DNA from: Streptomyces sp. NBC_00464
Lineage (GTDB): Bacteria; Actinomycetota; Actinomycetes; Streptomycetales; Streptomycetaceae
Assembly (NCBI RefSeq): GCF_036013915.1
Contig: NZ_CP107899.1
Location: forward strand, 5,828,001-5,892,000
DNA length: 64,000 bases
Direction of reading: 5' to 3'
Made by a program: the position numbers and the translations under genes. Under the pieces are notes generated by a model. That model ran no database searches. It had not been told where the DNA came from and worked only from the letters and a program-made list of their open reading frames with translations. This document shows positions 24,795 through 32,914 of the stretch, one piece after another (positions within the stretch are counted from its first letter, which is position 1; each line of letters starts with the position of its first letter).

Positions 24795-25823
24795 ATGCGG
24801 GTCGGAGTACTGACCGGGGGCGGCGACTGCCCCGGGCTCAACGCGGTCATCCGCGCCGTCGTCCGCAAGGGCGTGCAGGAGTACGACTACGACTTCATCG
24901 GATTCCGGGACGGCTGGCGCGGAGCGCTGGAGGGCGTGACGGTTCCGCTCTCCATTCCGGCCGTGCGCGGCATCCTGCCGCGCGGTGGCACCATCCTCGG
25001 GTCATCGCGCACCAATCCGCTCAATGCCGAGCACGGCGTCCGCCGGATCAGGGACAACCTCGCCAAGCACGAGGTCGACGCCCTCGTCACGATCGGCGGC
25101 GAGGACACCCTCGGGGTGGCGGCCACCCTGTCCGACTCGTACGGCATCCCCTGCGTCGGCGTCCCGAAGACCATCGACAACGACCTGTCCGCCACCGACT
25201 ACACCTTCGGCTTCGACACCGCCGTCAACATCGCGACCGAGGCCATCGACCGGCTGCACACCACGGCCGAATCCCATATGCGGGTCCTCGTCGTCGAGGT
25301 GATGGGCCGCCACGCCGGCTGGATCGCGCTCCACTCGGGGCTGGCCGGCGGCGCCAACGTCATCCTCATCCCGGAACAGCGCTTCGACATCGACCAGGTC
25401 TGTGCCTGGGTGACCTCCCGGTTCCGGGCAAGTTACGCACCGATCGTGGTGGTCGCCGAAGGGGCCATGCCCGCGCAGGGCGAAATGGTCCTCAAGGACG
25501 GGTCGCACGACTCCTTCGGTCACGTCCGCCTCTCCGGCGTCGGCGAATGGCTGGCCAAGGAGATCGAGAGCCGCACCGGCAAGGAGGCCAGGACCACCGT
25601 GCTCGGTCATGTCCAGCGCGGCGGCACCCCCAGCGCCTTCGACCGCTGGCTGGCCACCCGCTTCGGGCTGCACGCCATCGAGGCCGTACGCGACGGCGAC
25701 TTCGGGAAGATGGTGGCGCTACAGGGTACGGACATCGTGCGGGTGCCGATCGCGGAGGCGACCGCCCGGCTCAAGACGGTCGATCCGGCGCTCTACGCGG
25801 AGGTGGGGGTCTTCTTCGGCTGA
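24795..25823 (+). CDS. pfkA: 6-phosphofructokinase, group III, with PPi-type residues
   Basis: The 342-residue enzyme phosphorylates fructose 6-phosphate at C1. Motifs: VLTGGGDCPGLNA, IGGEDTLG, VPKTIDND (catalytic aspartate) and LGHVQRGGTP. The phosphoryl donor site is unusual: residue 104 is Asp (GGED) and the position corresponding to E. coli Gly124 is Lys (PKTIDND). In this family that pair is typical of pyrophosphate-using enzymes, while the main ATP-dependent Streptomyces enzyme has Gly at 104. It may therefore use PPi. ATG 24795 follows GAAGGG. It is one of about three pfkA genes expected in a Streptomyces genome. Confidence 0.92.
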   Translation: MRVGVLTGGGDCPGLNAVIRAVVRKGVQEYDYDFIGFRDGWRGALEGVTVPLSIPAVRGILPRGGTILGSSRTNPLNAEHGVRRIRDNLAKHEVDALVTIGGEDTLGVAATLSDSYGIPCVGVPKTIDNDLSATDYTFGFDTAVNIATEAIDRLHTTAESHMRVLVVEVMGRHAGWIALHSGLAGGANVILIPEQRFDIDQVCAWVTSRFRASYAPIVVVAEGAMPAQGEMVLKDGSHDSFGHVRLSGVGEWLAKEIESRTGKEARTTVLGHVQRGGTPSAFDRWLATRFGLHAIEAVRDGDFGKMVALQGTDIVRVPIAEATARLKTVDPALYAEVGVFFG

Positions 25824-25955
25824 GCGGCTGTGGGGCGGAGCGGCGTGCCGAACGCGCGCCCGACCCCACGGACATATATTTGCGATGACCGGCCGTGCGG
25901 GGCCCGCTCCCGGAGCGGTTCCCGCACCTGGCCCGCATCAGTCACGGGAGACGTC

Positions 25956-26957
25956 TTGGAAATCCTGGCATTCGGAGTGCAGTCCGACGAGAAGCCCCTG
26001 ATCGAGAAGGCGTTCGCCGGGAAGCACGAGGTCCGGTGCCTGGACGTCTTTCTGACCCCGGACACCGCACCCATCGCGGCGGGCTACGAGATCGTCTCCA
26101 CCAGCGTCAACGCCGATCTGGGCAGCCGCGTCCTGCAGACCCTCGCGGCCGGCGGCACCCAGATGATCGCCCAGCGTTCCACCGGCTTCAACAACATCGA
26201 TCTGGACGTGGCCGAGCGCCTCGCCCTGCGGGTCGCACGGGTCTCCTGGTACTCGCCCTACTCGGTCGCCGAATTCGCCTGGGCCCTTGCCATGGCGGTC
26301 AACCGCCGCATCGTCCGCGCCACGACCCGCACCCGGGACTTCGACTTCCGCCTCGACGGCCTTCTCGGCCGGGACATGCACGGCCGCACGGCCGGCATCA
26401 TCGGCACGGGCAAGATCGGCGAGGCCTTCACCCGGATCGCCCATGGCTTCGGCATGAATCTGCTCGGCTGGGACGTCGCCGAGAACCCCGCCTGCGTCGA
26501 GCTGGGCATGCGGTACGTCGACAAGGAGGAGCTCCTTGCCGAGTCCGACCTGATCAGTCTGCACGTCCCGCTGCTGCCCTCGACCCACCACATCATCGGC
26601 AAGGACGCCCTGGCCCGGATGAAGGACGACGCGATCCTGATCAACTCCAGCCGTGGCGGGCTCGTCGACACCTCCGCCCTGGTCGGGGAGTTGCGGGCGG
26701 GCCGGTTCCTGGGGGTCGGACTCGACGTGTACGAGGCGGAGGCCGGGCTCTTCTTCCTCGACAAGTCCCTGGAGGGCGTCGACGACGACACCCTGGCCCG
26801 CCTCGTCACCTTCCCGAACGTCCTCGTCACCTCGCACCAGGCGTACTACACCGAGGACGCCCTGGGCCAGATCATCGGCGCCACCGTCCAGAACGTCGAC
26901 GACTACCTGGCCGGCCGCCGCAGCGACAACGTGCTGGTCCCGCCGCCCAGGCCCTGA
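25956..26957 (+). CDS. ldhA: D-lactate dehydrogenase / 2-hydroxyacid dehydrogenase (LdhA-like)
   Basis: The 333-residue NAD-dependent enzyme aligns along its length with E. coli LdhA: substrate arginine region QRSTGFNNIDLD, NAD loop GIIGTGKIG, catalytic Arg in INSSRGGLVD, Glu in GLDVYEAEAGLFF and His in SHQAYYT. It should interconvert pyruvate and D-lactate in the cytoplasm, or reduce a related 2-keto acid. The start is TTG at 25956, six bases after GGGAG; the upstream in-frame ATG-like codons lack such a site. A TATATT at about 25874 is an AT-rich -10 candidate. It is convergent with the anthranilate synthase gene, 24 bases apart. Confidence 0.92.
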   Translation: MEILAFGVQSDEKPLIEKAFAGKHEVRCLDVFLTPDTAPIAAGYEIVSTSVNADLGSRVLQTLAAGGTQMIAQRSTGFNNIDLDVAERLALRVARVSWYSPYSVAEFAWALAMAVNRRIVRATTRTRDFDFRLDGLLGRDMHGRTAGIIGTGKIGEAFTRIAHGFGMNLLGWDVAENPACVELGMRYVDKEELLAESDLISLHVPLLPSTHHIIGKDALARMKDDAILINSSRGGLVDTSALVGELRAGRFLGVGLDVYEAEAGLFFLDKSLEGVDDDTLARLVTFPNVLVTSHQAYYTEDALGQIIGATVQNVDDYLAGRRSDNVLVPPPRP

Positions 26958-26981
26958 CAGCAGGGCCCGGGCGGCCGGATC

Positions 26982-28874
26982 TCAGCCGCGTACCGGAAGC
27001 CCGGCCAGGAGCTCGCCCACGATCGTCGCCCCGCGCAGCGTCAGCACCGACTCCGGATGGAACTGCACCGAGGCGAAGCCGTCCCCGCGCAGTGCGTGCA
27101 GCTCCCCGGTCGCCGGGTCCAGGCTCGCCTCGATGCCGTGCGCCGCCAGCTCGGTGGCCGCCGCGTCGTCGCAGCGCGCGGTGAAGCTGTTGTAGAAGCC
27201 GACGATCTCCGGGCGGCCGAACAGATCGATCCGGGTCTGCGCACCCTGGTACGGGACGTTCTTGCGGACGATGTCGAGACCCAGCTCGGCCGCGATCAGC
27301 TCATGACCCAGGCACACCCCGAGCAGCCCGTGCCGGTGATCCCGTACGAGCTCCGCGGCGAGGGACCGCAGCAGCCGCATCTTCGGGTCGGCCGCGTCAC
27401 CCGGATCCCCCGGACCGGGGCCCAGCACGACGGGACCCTCATGCGCCCGTACGAGCTCGCGCAGCCCCGGCTCGTCGTAGCGGTGCACCGACACATCGAG
27501 GCCCGATGCGCGCAGCAGATGCCCCAGCATCGAGGTGAACGTGTCCTCGCCGTCGACCACCAGCGCATGGCCGGACAGCGCGTCGGTGCGCTCCTGCATC
27601 CGCAGCCAGAACGGCGCCAGCCCGTCCCGCCGGGCATCCAGTGCCGCCCGCACCCGGGGATCGTCGGCCAGTCGCGGCCTCGCGTCCTCGGCCTGCGGCC
27701 GCCCAGGCCGCACCCCCAGCGCGGTCAGTACGCCGGCCGCCTTCGCATGGGTCTCGGCGACTTCGCTCTCCGGGTCGGAGTGGCGTACCAGCGTCGCCCC
27801 GACCGGCACCCGCAGCTCGCCCCGGGCCGAGATGTCGGCGGTCCGGATCAGGATCGGCGAGTCCAGCGTCTGCGCCCCGTCGGGCCCCTGCCGCAACAGG
27901 GCCAGCGCGCCCGCGTAGTAGCCGCGCCCGCCGGACTCGTACCGCTCGATCACGCGGCAGGCGTTCTGTACGGGGGAGCCGGTGACCGTCGCCGCGAACA
28001 TGGTCTCCTTCAGGACCTCGCGCACATCCAGCGAGGAGCGGCCGCGCAACTCGTACTCCGTGTGCGCGAGATGGGCCATCTCCTTGAGCCGAGGACCGAT
28101 CACCACCCCGCCCATGTCGCCGACCGTGCACATCATCTTGAGTTCCTCGTCGACCACCATGGAGAGCTCCTCGGTCTCCTTGCGGTCGCCGAGGAAGGCC
28201 AGCAGGCTCTCGGCGGTCGGGCCCTCGGCGGGGTAGCGGTAGGTGCCGCTGATGGGATTCATCACGACGGTCCCGCCGGACATCCGCACATGCACCTCGG
28301 GGCTGGCACCGACGAGCGTCCTGTCCCCGGTGTGGACGACGAACGTCCAGTACGCACCCCGCTCACCGGCCAGCAGCCGCCGGAACAGGGCCAGCGCGTC
28401 CGCCCGGCCGAAGCCCGGGATCTCGCCCCGGAAGGTCCGCCGGATGACGAAGTTCGCGCCCTCGCCCCGGCCGATCTCGTCCTCGATGACCCGCCGCACC
28501 GTCCCCGCGTACTCCTCGTCGGACACGTCGAACGCACCGTCCTCGACCCGCACCGCGTGGGCGGGAAGCACGTCCAGCGTCTCGGCCAGGGGAAGTTCGT
28601 ACGTCTCGTCCGCGACCAGCACGGTCAGCGGCGTGCCGTCGTCACGGACGTCGAAGCCACGCTCGGCGATCTGCCGGAACGGCACCAGAGCAAGGGTGGG
28701 CTGTTCGCCGATGGGGATGTCGGCGAGCCTGTCGGCCTCCCGCACCCGGCCGATCAGCACCTCGACGGTGTCGTGATCGTGGCCCGGGGTGCGCCTGCGC
28801 AGCAGGGCGAAGGGCGGGCAGTCGTCGCCAAGAAGTCTGCGGACGATCGTGTGCGGTGCGGTGTGCGGTGCCAT
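26982..28874 (-). CDS. trpE: Fused anthranilate synthase TrpE-TrpG
   Basis: The 630-residue fusion carries a chorismate-binding TrpE/PhzE-type domain (about residues 1-420; MNPISGTYR, KMMCTVGDMGG, MFAATVTGSPVQ) and a C-terminal glutamine amidotransferase (about 440-630) with GPGPGDP, the nucleophile Cys in GVCLGHE and the HPES triad end. It makes anthranilate from chorismate and glutamine. ATG 28874 is preceded by GGAAGGA; the longer frame to 28925 runs into the attenuator. A leader peptide with three Trp codons and a terminator lie upstream, as described for trpE(G) of S. venezuelae. It supplies tryptophan or tryptophan-derived metabolites and is divergent from DAHP synthase. Confidence 0.95.
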   Translation of the reverse strand: MAPHTAPHTIVRRLLGDDCPPFALLRRRTPGHDHDTVEVLIGRVREADRLADIPIGEQPTLALVPFRQIAERGFDVRDDGTPLTVLVADETYELPLAETLDVLPAHAVRVEDGAFDVSDEEYAGTVRRVIEDEIGRGEGANFVIRRTFRGEIPGFGRADALALFRRLLAGERGAYWTFVVHTGDRTLVGASPEVHVRMSGGTVVMNPISGTYRYPAEGPTAESLLAFLGDRKETEELSMVVDEELKMMCTVGDMGGVVIGPRLKEMAHLAHTEYELRGRSSLDVREVLKETMFAATVTGSPVQNACRVIERYESGGRGYYAGALALLRQGPDGAQTLDSPILIRTADISARGELRVPVGATLVRHSDPESEVAETHAKAAGVLTALGVRPGRPQAEDARPRLADDPRVRAALDARRDGLAPFWLRMQERTDALSGHALVVDGEDTFTSMLGHLLRASGLDVSVHRYDEPGLRELVRAHEGPVVLGPGPGDPGDAADPKMRLLRSLAAELVRDHRHGLLGVCLGHELIAAELGLDIVRKNVPYQGAQTRIDLFGRPEIVGFYNSFTARCDDAAATELAAHGIEASLDPATGELHALRGDGFASVQFHPESVLTLRGATIVGELLAGLPVRG

Positions 28875-28930
28875 CTGGGGTGTTCCTTCCACTGGGATCA
28901 GCTGGGAGGAACGGCCCCTGGACATGGGAA

Positions 28931-28951
28931 AGGCCGCCCCTCGGGCGGCCT
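28931..28951 (-). terminator. trp attenuator terminator hairpin
   Basis: On the minus strand AGGCCGCCC (28951-28943), loop GAG, GGGCGGCCT (28939-28931), then TTTCCC. It lies between the trp leader peptide and trpE. The segment GCGGCC at 28985-28980, inside the leader, is complementary to the first arm and could form the antiterminator. Confidence 0.85.
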
Positions 28952-28973
28952 CTGCGTCGGTGTGTACGCGCGA

Positions 28974-29030
28974 TCAGTGGGCCGCTGGATGAGCGGTCCA
29001 CCACCAGTTACGGGTTGAGTGCGCGAACAT
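28974..29030 (-). CDS. trpL: trp leader peptide with three consecutive Trp codons
   Basis: An 18-codon open frame starts with ATG at 29030 and stops with TGA at 28976-28974. Residues 9-11 are Trp-Trp-Trp (TGGTGGTGG), a density almost impossible by chance. Downstream lie an alternative hairpin (28982-28996), and a terminator hairpin (28931-28951), then trpE. This is classic transcription attenuation: stalling at the Trp codons when charged tRNA-Trp is scarce would favour the antiterminator and allow trpE expression. No strong ribosome site is visible, so initiation may be at or near the 5' end. Confidence 0.9.
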   Translation of the reverse strand: MFAHSTRNWWWTAHPAAH

Positions 29031-29153
29031 GCCAGAACCCTAACCCATGACCAGGACATGCAGGGGTCCCTTCCGTGGTCTCTTCCGCGCGGCTGGGGGA
29101 ATGTATGTCGTCTCATTCGTTGAGCACCCGGATAACCAGTGGACGCGACCCCG

Positions 29154-29159
29154 TAATGT
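29154..29159 (+). promoter_or_regulatory. -10 element of aroH, leaderless start
   Basis: TAATGT, seven bases before the GTG at 29167. No ribosome site precedes the GTG, so transcription probably starts at the start codon. Confidence 0.5.
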
Positions 29160-29166
29160 GGGGGCC

Positions 29167-30519
29167 GTGACCGTGAACGCCAATACCTCCGTCGCCGGTG
29201 GCAACACCTGGCGAGACCTTCCCGCGGCGCAGCAGCCCGAGTACCCCGACTCCGAGGCCCTGCGCGATGTACTCGCGGACCTCGCGTCGTATCCGCCGCT
29301 CGTCTTCGCCGGCGAGTGCGACCAGCTGCGCGCCCGTATGGGAGCCGTCGCCAAGGGCGAGGCGTTCCTGCTGCAGGGCGGCGACTGTGCCGAGGCCTTC
29401 GACGCCGTGTCCGCCGAGCACATCCGCGCCAAGCTGAAGACGCTGCTCCAGATGAGCGCCGTCCTCACCTACGCGGCCTCCGTGCCCGTCGTCAAGGTGG
29501 GCCGGATCGCCGGTCAGTACTCCAAGCCGCGCTCCAAGCCGACCGAGACCCGCGACGGCGTGACCCTGCCGACCTACCGCGGCGACTCCGTCAACGGCTT
29601 CGCCTTCACCGAGGCCGAGCGCATCCCGGACCCGGACCGGTTGAAGCAGATGTACCACGCATCCGCCTCCACGCTGAACCTCGTCCGCGCCTTCACCACC
29701 GGCGGTTACGCCGACCTGCGCCAGGTGCACGCCTGGAACCAGGACTTCGTGAAGTCGTCCCCGTCCGGCCAGCGCTACGAGGCCCTGGCCCGCGAGATCG
29801 ACAACGCGCTGAACTTCATGAAGGCGTGCGGCACGGACCCGGCGGAGTTCAAGGCCGTCGAGTTCTACGCCTCGCACGAGGCCCTGCTGCTGGACTACGA
29901 GTCGTCGCTGACCCGCGTCGACTCGCGGACCGGCCAGCTGTACGACACCTCGGCGCACATGGTGTGGATCGGTGAGCGCACCCGCCAGATGGACGGCGCG
30001 CACATCGAGTTCGCCTCAAAGATCCGCAACCCCATCGGAATCAAGCTCGGCCCGACGTCCACCGTCGACGAGGCTCTCGGCTACATCGAGCGCCTCGACC
30101 CCGAGCGCGAGCCCGGCCGACTGACCTTCGTCGTCCGGATGGGCGCCGACAAGGTCCGCGACAAGCTCCCCGAGCTGGTCGAGAAGGTCACCGCCTCCGG
30201 CGCGACCGTGGCCTGGGTGACCGACCCGATGCACGGCAACACCTTCGAGGCCGCGTCCGGCCACAAGACCCGCCGCTTCGACGACGTCCTGGACGAGGTC
30301 AAGGGCTTCTTCGAGGTGCACAAGGGCCTCGGCACGCACCCGGGCGGCATCCACGTCGAGCTCACCGGTGACGATGTCACCGAGTGCGTCGGCGGTGGCC
30401 ACGAGATCTTCGTGGACGACCTCCACCAGCGTTACGAGACCGCCTGCGACCCGCGGCTCAACCGCAGCCAGTCGCTGGACCTCGCGTTCCTGGTCGCCGA
30501 GATGTACCGGGACCAGTAA
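29167..30519 (+). CDS. aroH: Class II 3-deoxy-7-phosphoheptulonate (DAHP) synthase
   Basis: The 450-residue enzyme condenses phosphoenolpyruvate and erythrose 4-phosphate, the first step of aromatic amino-acid synthesis. It is a class II (plant-like) DAHP synthase: FAGECDQLRARMGAV is followed by the metal-binding LLQGGDCAE, then KPTETRDGV, HMVWIGERTR, KLGPTSTVDE, DPMHGNT and GGIHVELTG, all family signatures. The GTG at 29167 was chosen over upstream in-frame ATGs because family similarity begins after it and TAATGT sits seven bases ahead (leaderless). It is divergent from anthranilate synthase. A 16-bp terminator hairpin follows. Confidence 0.96.
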   Translation: MTVNANTSVAGGNTWRDLPAAQQPEYPDSEALRDVLADLASYPPLVFAGECDQLRARMGAVAKGEAFLLQGGDCAEAFDAVSAEHIRAKLKTLLQMSAVLTYAASVPVVKVGRIAGQYSKPRSKPTETRDGVTLPTYRGDSVNGFAFTEAERIPDPDRLKQMYHASASTLNLVRAFTTGGYADLRQVHAWNQDFVKSSPSGQRYEALAREIDNALNFMKACGTDPAEFKAVEFYASHEALLLDYESSLTRVDSRTGQLYDTSAHMVWIGERTRQMDGAHIEFASKIRNPIGIKLGPTSTVDEALGYIERLDPEREPGRLTFVVRMGADKVRDKLPELVEKVTASGATVAWVTDPMHGNTFEAASGHKTRRFDDVLDEVKGFFEVHKGLGTHPGGIHVELTGDDVTECVGGGHEIFVDDLHQRYETACDPRLNRSQSLDLAFLVAEMYRDQ

Positions 30520-30547
30520 GGCATCACCGCGCGCAGCGCACGCGTGA

Positions 30548-30584
30548 CTGTGGGGCACGGATCGATGTGATCCGTGCCCCACAG
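30548..30584 (+). terminator. Terminator after aroH
   Basis: A perfect 16-bp stem (30548-30563 with 30569-30584, loop GATGT) lies 28 bases after the aroH stop. Confidence 0.9.
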
Positions 30585-30625
30585 GGCGTTCCGGGGCTTT
30601 TACGGGCCTTGAGCGGCGGGTAAGG

Positions 30626-30644
30626 TTAGGTTAGCCTCACCGAT
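30626..30644 (+). promoter_or_regulatory. Iron box (DmdR1/IdeR-type) upstream of bfd
   Basis: TTAGGTTAGCCTCACCGAT matches about 15 of 19 positions of the DmdR/IdeR consensus TTAGGTTAGGCTAACCTAA. It lies about 45 bases before the Bfd start, in the promoter region. Bound iron-loaded DmdR1 should repress, so Bfd would be made under iron limitation to release stored iron. Confidence 0.75.
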
Positions 30645-30689
30645 TATCGGGGCGGCAGCCACGATCCATCCCGCCGGGAGGTGAACCGC

Positions 30690-30995
30690 ATGTACGTCTG
30701 CTCGTGCTTCGGCGTTACGGAGCAGCAGGTCAAGAAACATGCGGAAGCAGGCGCCTGCACGCCCCGCCAGATAGCCTCGGCCTGCAAGGCGGGGACCGAC
30801 TGCGGCGGCTGTGTCCGTACCATCCAGGCGATGCTCGGCCGCGGCGCCTGTCCGCGTCGTGAGCTGCTGGACCAGAAGCGGACGCCGGGCACCGCGGACC
30901 GTCTCACGGCCGGCGCCGCTCCCGATGCCGATCAGGGCATCGGCTCCGGCACCGGCCCCCTTCCTGCGCCGGTGCCGCTTCCCGACGCCGCCTGA
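30690..30995 (+). CDS. bfd: Bacterioferritin-associated ferredoxin
   Basis: The first 55 residues of this 101-residue protein are a Bfd-type [2Fe-2S] domain with the four ligands C4, C6, C38 and C41 (MYVCSCFG and DCGGC). Bfd docks on bacterioferritin and donates electrons to mobilise stored iron. The C-terminal half is Pro/Gly/Ala-rich and probably disordered, an extension beyond the usual 64-residue family length. ATG 30690 follows GGGAGGTG. An iron box lies in its promoter, and bacterioferritin is encoded convergently just downstream. Confidence 0.92.
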   Translation: MYVCSCFGVTEQQVKKHAEAGACTPRQIASACKAGTDCGGCVRTIQAMLGRGACPRRELLDQKRTPGTADRLTAGAAPDADQGIGSGTGPLPAPVPLPDAA

Positions 30996-31003
30996 CGCCT
31001 GGC

Positions 31004-31040
31004 GGCCCGGCCGTCCGTACCCCCGGCCGTACTCCGGGCC
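31004..31040. terminator. Possible terminator between bfd and bfr
   Basis: GGCCCGG (31004-31010) pairs with CCGGGCC (31034-31040) with some inner pairing between two convergent genes. Weaker than the other terminators of the window. Confidence 0.5.
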
Positions 31041-31049
31041 GTGGGCCGG

Positions 31050-31529
31050 TCAGCTCTCCGGCTGCTCGATCAGCTGCGCGATGTAGAGCGGCTCGCCGAG
31101 CTTCTCGACCAGTTCCAGCTGGGTGTCGAGATAGTCGATGTGGTGCTCCTCGTCGGCCAGGATCGACTCAAAGATATTTGCGGACGTGATGTCGCCCTTG
31201 GTGCGCATCAGCTCGATACCGCGCTTGAGGCGGTCGATCGCCTCCACCTCGACCTGGCGGTCGGCCTGGAACATCTCGGTGACCGTCTGGCCCACCCGTA
31301 CATGGAAAAGCCGCTGGTAGTTCGGCAGCCCATCGAGGAAGAGGATGCGGTCGGTCAGGATCTCGGCGTGCTTCATCTCGTCGAAGGACTCGGAGCGCGT
31401 GTATTTCGCGAGCTTCGTCCAGCCGAAATTGTCCTGCATCTTTGCATGCAGGAAGTACTGGTTGATAGCAGTCAATTCGGCGGTCAGCTGTTCGTTCAGG
31501 AACTCGAGGACCTCGGGGTCGCCCTGCAT
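31050..31529 (-). CDS. bfr: Bacterioferritin
   Basis: This 159-residue protein forms the 24-subunit haem-containing iron store. All ferroxidase ligands are in their canonical positions: E18, E51, H54, and further on the E-x-x-H pairs in the VEVEAIDRL and DEEHHIDYL helices; M52 is the haem ligand. ATG 31529 is preceded by GGAAGGAG; the longer frame to 31574 lacks a ribosome site. It is convergent with bfd, so storage and release functions are neighbours but transcribed separately. Codon use is a little more relaxed than in the surroundings. Confidence 0.96.
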   Translation of the reverse strand: MQGDPEVLEFLNEQLTAELTAINQYFLHAKMQDNFGWTKLAKYTRSESFDEMKHAEILTDRILFLDGLPNYQRLFHVRVGQTVTEMFQADRQVEVEAIDRLKRGIELMRTKGDITSANIFESILADEEHHIDYLDTQLELVEKLGEPLYIAQLIEQPES

Positions 31530-31683
31530 CGCAGAGGCTCCTTCCAACCGGTGAACTGGGCAAGTTGGCCGCATCCTCGCATCGCACCCGGTGGGCGTCC
31601 AGTAAGTGCATGCTTAGTACGAGTTGCCCGAAACGGCTCTGCCCTGGTCATGACCACCCCTGCCTGTCTGTCACCATGGAGGC

Positions 31684-32316
31684 ATGGGTCAGCCGGAAAG
31701 CCGGGAACACCGCGCATCAGAGCAGTCCGAGCTTCCGCCGGGACAGCGTCTGCAGCGTGGCTGGCCGGTTACCCACTACGGGCCGGTGCCCAAGTTCAAG
31801 CCCGACCGCTGGGAGTTCCGGGTCTTCGGAGCCACGGCCGACGGCGAGAAGCACTGCTGGAACCATCAGGAGTTCTCCGCGCTGCCGTTCTCCTCGGTCG
31901 TCGCCGATCTGCACTGCGTGACCAAGTTCAGCATGCTGGGCGCCGAGTGGGGTGGAGTGCTCGCCCGTGACGTCGTGGCGCTCGCGCCGCCCGCGCCGCA
32001 GGTCACCCATGTGATGGTCTGGGCCGAGTACGGCTTCAGTTCGAACCTCCGGCTCGACGACTTCACCTCCGAGCGCGCGCTGTTCGCCACCCACAAGGGC
32101 GGCGAACTGCTCACCGCCGAACACGGCTTCCCGCTCCGGCTCGTCGTACCGCATCTGTACGCCTGGAAGGGCCCCAAGTGGGTCCGGGGCATCGAGTACA
32201 TGAGCGCCGACCGTCGCGGCTTCTGGGAGGAGCGCGGCTACCACAACGTCGGCGATCCCTGGAAGGAGCAGCGCTACTCCTACCAGGAAGAGCCCGGGGA
32301 AGGCCCCGAGCTCTGA
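31684..32316 (+). CDS. Sulfite oxidase-like (molybdopterin-fold) protein
   Basis: The 210-residue protein resembles the molybdopterin-binding fold of sulfite oxidase / MsrP (YedY): LHCVTKFS contains the conserved cysteine that ligates molybdenum, followed by WGGV, and later LTAEHGFPLRLVVPHLYAWKGPKWV and RGFWEERGYH, typical of this group. No signal peptide is present, so a cytoplasmic enzyme is expected. The reaction is unknown. ATG 31684 has GGAGG too close to serve well as a ribosome site, and CACCAT lies six bases upstream, so it may be leaderless. It is convergent with the DUF4396 gene. Confidence 0.82.
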   Translation: MGQPESREHRASEQSELPPGQRLQRGWPVTHYGPVPKFKPDRWEFRVFGATADGEKHCWNHQEFSALPFSSVVADLHCVTKFSMLGAEWGGVLARDVVALAPPAPQVTHVMVWAEYGFSSNLRLDDFTSERALFATHKGGELLTAEHGFPLRLVVPHLYAWKGPKWVRGIEYMSADRRGFWEERGYHNVGDPWKEQRYSYQEEPGEGPEL

Positions 32317-32340
32317 CCCGGCCGCGCCTCCTGCGCCGCC

Positions 32341-32865
32341 TCAGTGGTGGTACTGGTGCACCACCGCGTGCCCCTTGCCGCGCCCGATCATCCACTTGTT
32401 CACCGGTGTGGTGACGACGAAGGCGACGGCGAGCGAGATCGTGAGTGCTGCCCAGAACAGGGCGTCCGAGAGCATCGCGTCCATGGCGCCCGGCCACAGG
32501 GCGATCACTCCGTTGTCGATCAGTTCCATCACCGCGATCGAGAGCGTGTCGGCCGCGAGGGCGACCCGGAACGCCGTCCTGAAGTCGACGCCCGCCTTCA
32601 GGACGGACCGCAGCGTCAGCGTGTAGCCGAAGAAGAACGCCAGGACGATCGCGAGGACCATCGTCGGCACGTTGCCCCAGCCGAACGCGGTGCCGATCAC
32701 CATGCCGAGGATCTCGCCGATGGCGCATCCGGTGAGGCAGTGGAGGGTCGCCCGTGCTGCCATCGCCCAGCTGACGCCGCCGGAACCGTGGCCGGAGTGG
32801 TGGTCGGCGTGGGCGCTGTGGTCGGGGTGACCTGCGTGCTGTGTGTGCTGCGCGTGGTCCTGCAT
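32341..32865 (-). CDS. DUF4396 membrane protein with His-rich N terminus, probable copper protein
   Basis: The 174-residue protein starts with a His-rich metal-binding-like stretch (twelve or so His in the first 30 residues), then has four hydrophobic segments; the first carries LTGCAIGE with a cysteine, and TAFRVALAADTLSI and MELIDN are family patterns of DUF4396. The C terminus is also His-containing. ATG 32865 follows a GGGGGA site. A CsoR-type operator lies about 50-65 bases upstream, indicating induction by copper. A role in copper handling is inferred from operator and histidines. Confidence 0.82.
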   Translation of the reverse strand: MQDHAQHTQHAGHPDHSAHADHHSGHGSGGVSWAMAARATLHCLTGCAIGEILGMVIGTAFGWGNVPTMVLAIVLAFFFGYTLTLRSVLKAGVDFRTAFRVALAADTLSIAVMELIDNGVIALWPGAMDAMLSDALFWAALTISLAVAFVVTTPVNKWMIGRGKGHAVVHQYHH

Positions 32866-32914
32866 CGTGTTCCCCCAATGCTGAGGAGCGGTTCCTGCCG
32901 ACAGTAAGAACCGT

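Noticed and set aside
31600..31630. Near-palindrome TAAGTGCATGCTTA upstream of bfr as an operator
   Set aside because: The arms need a one-base gap and no known motif fits; too weak to call.
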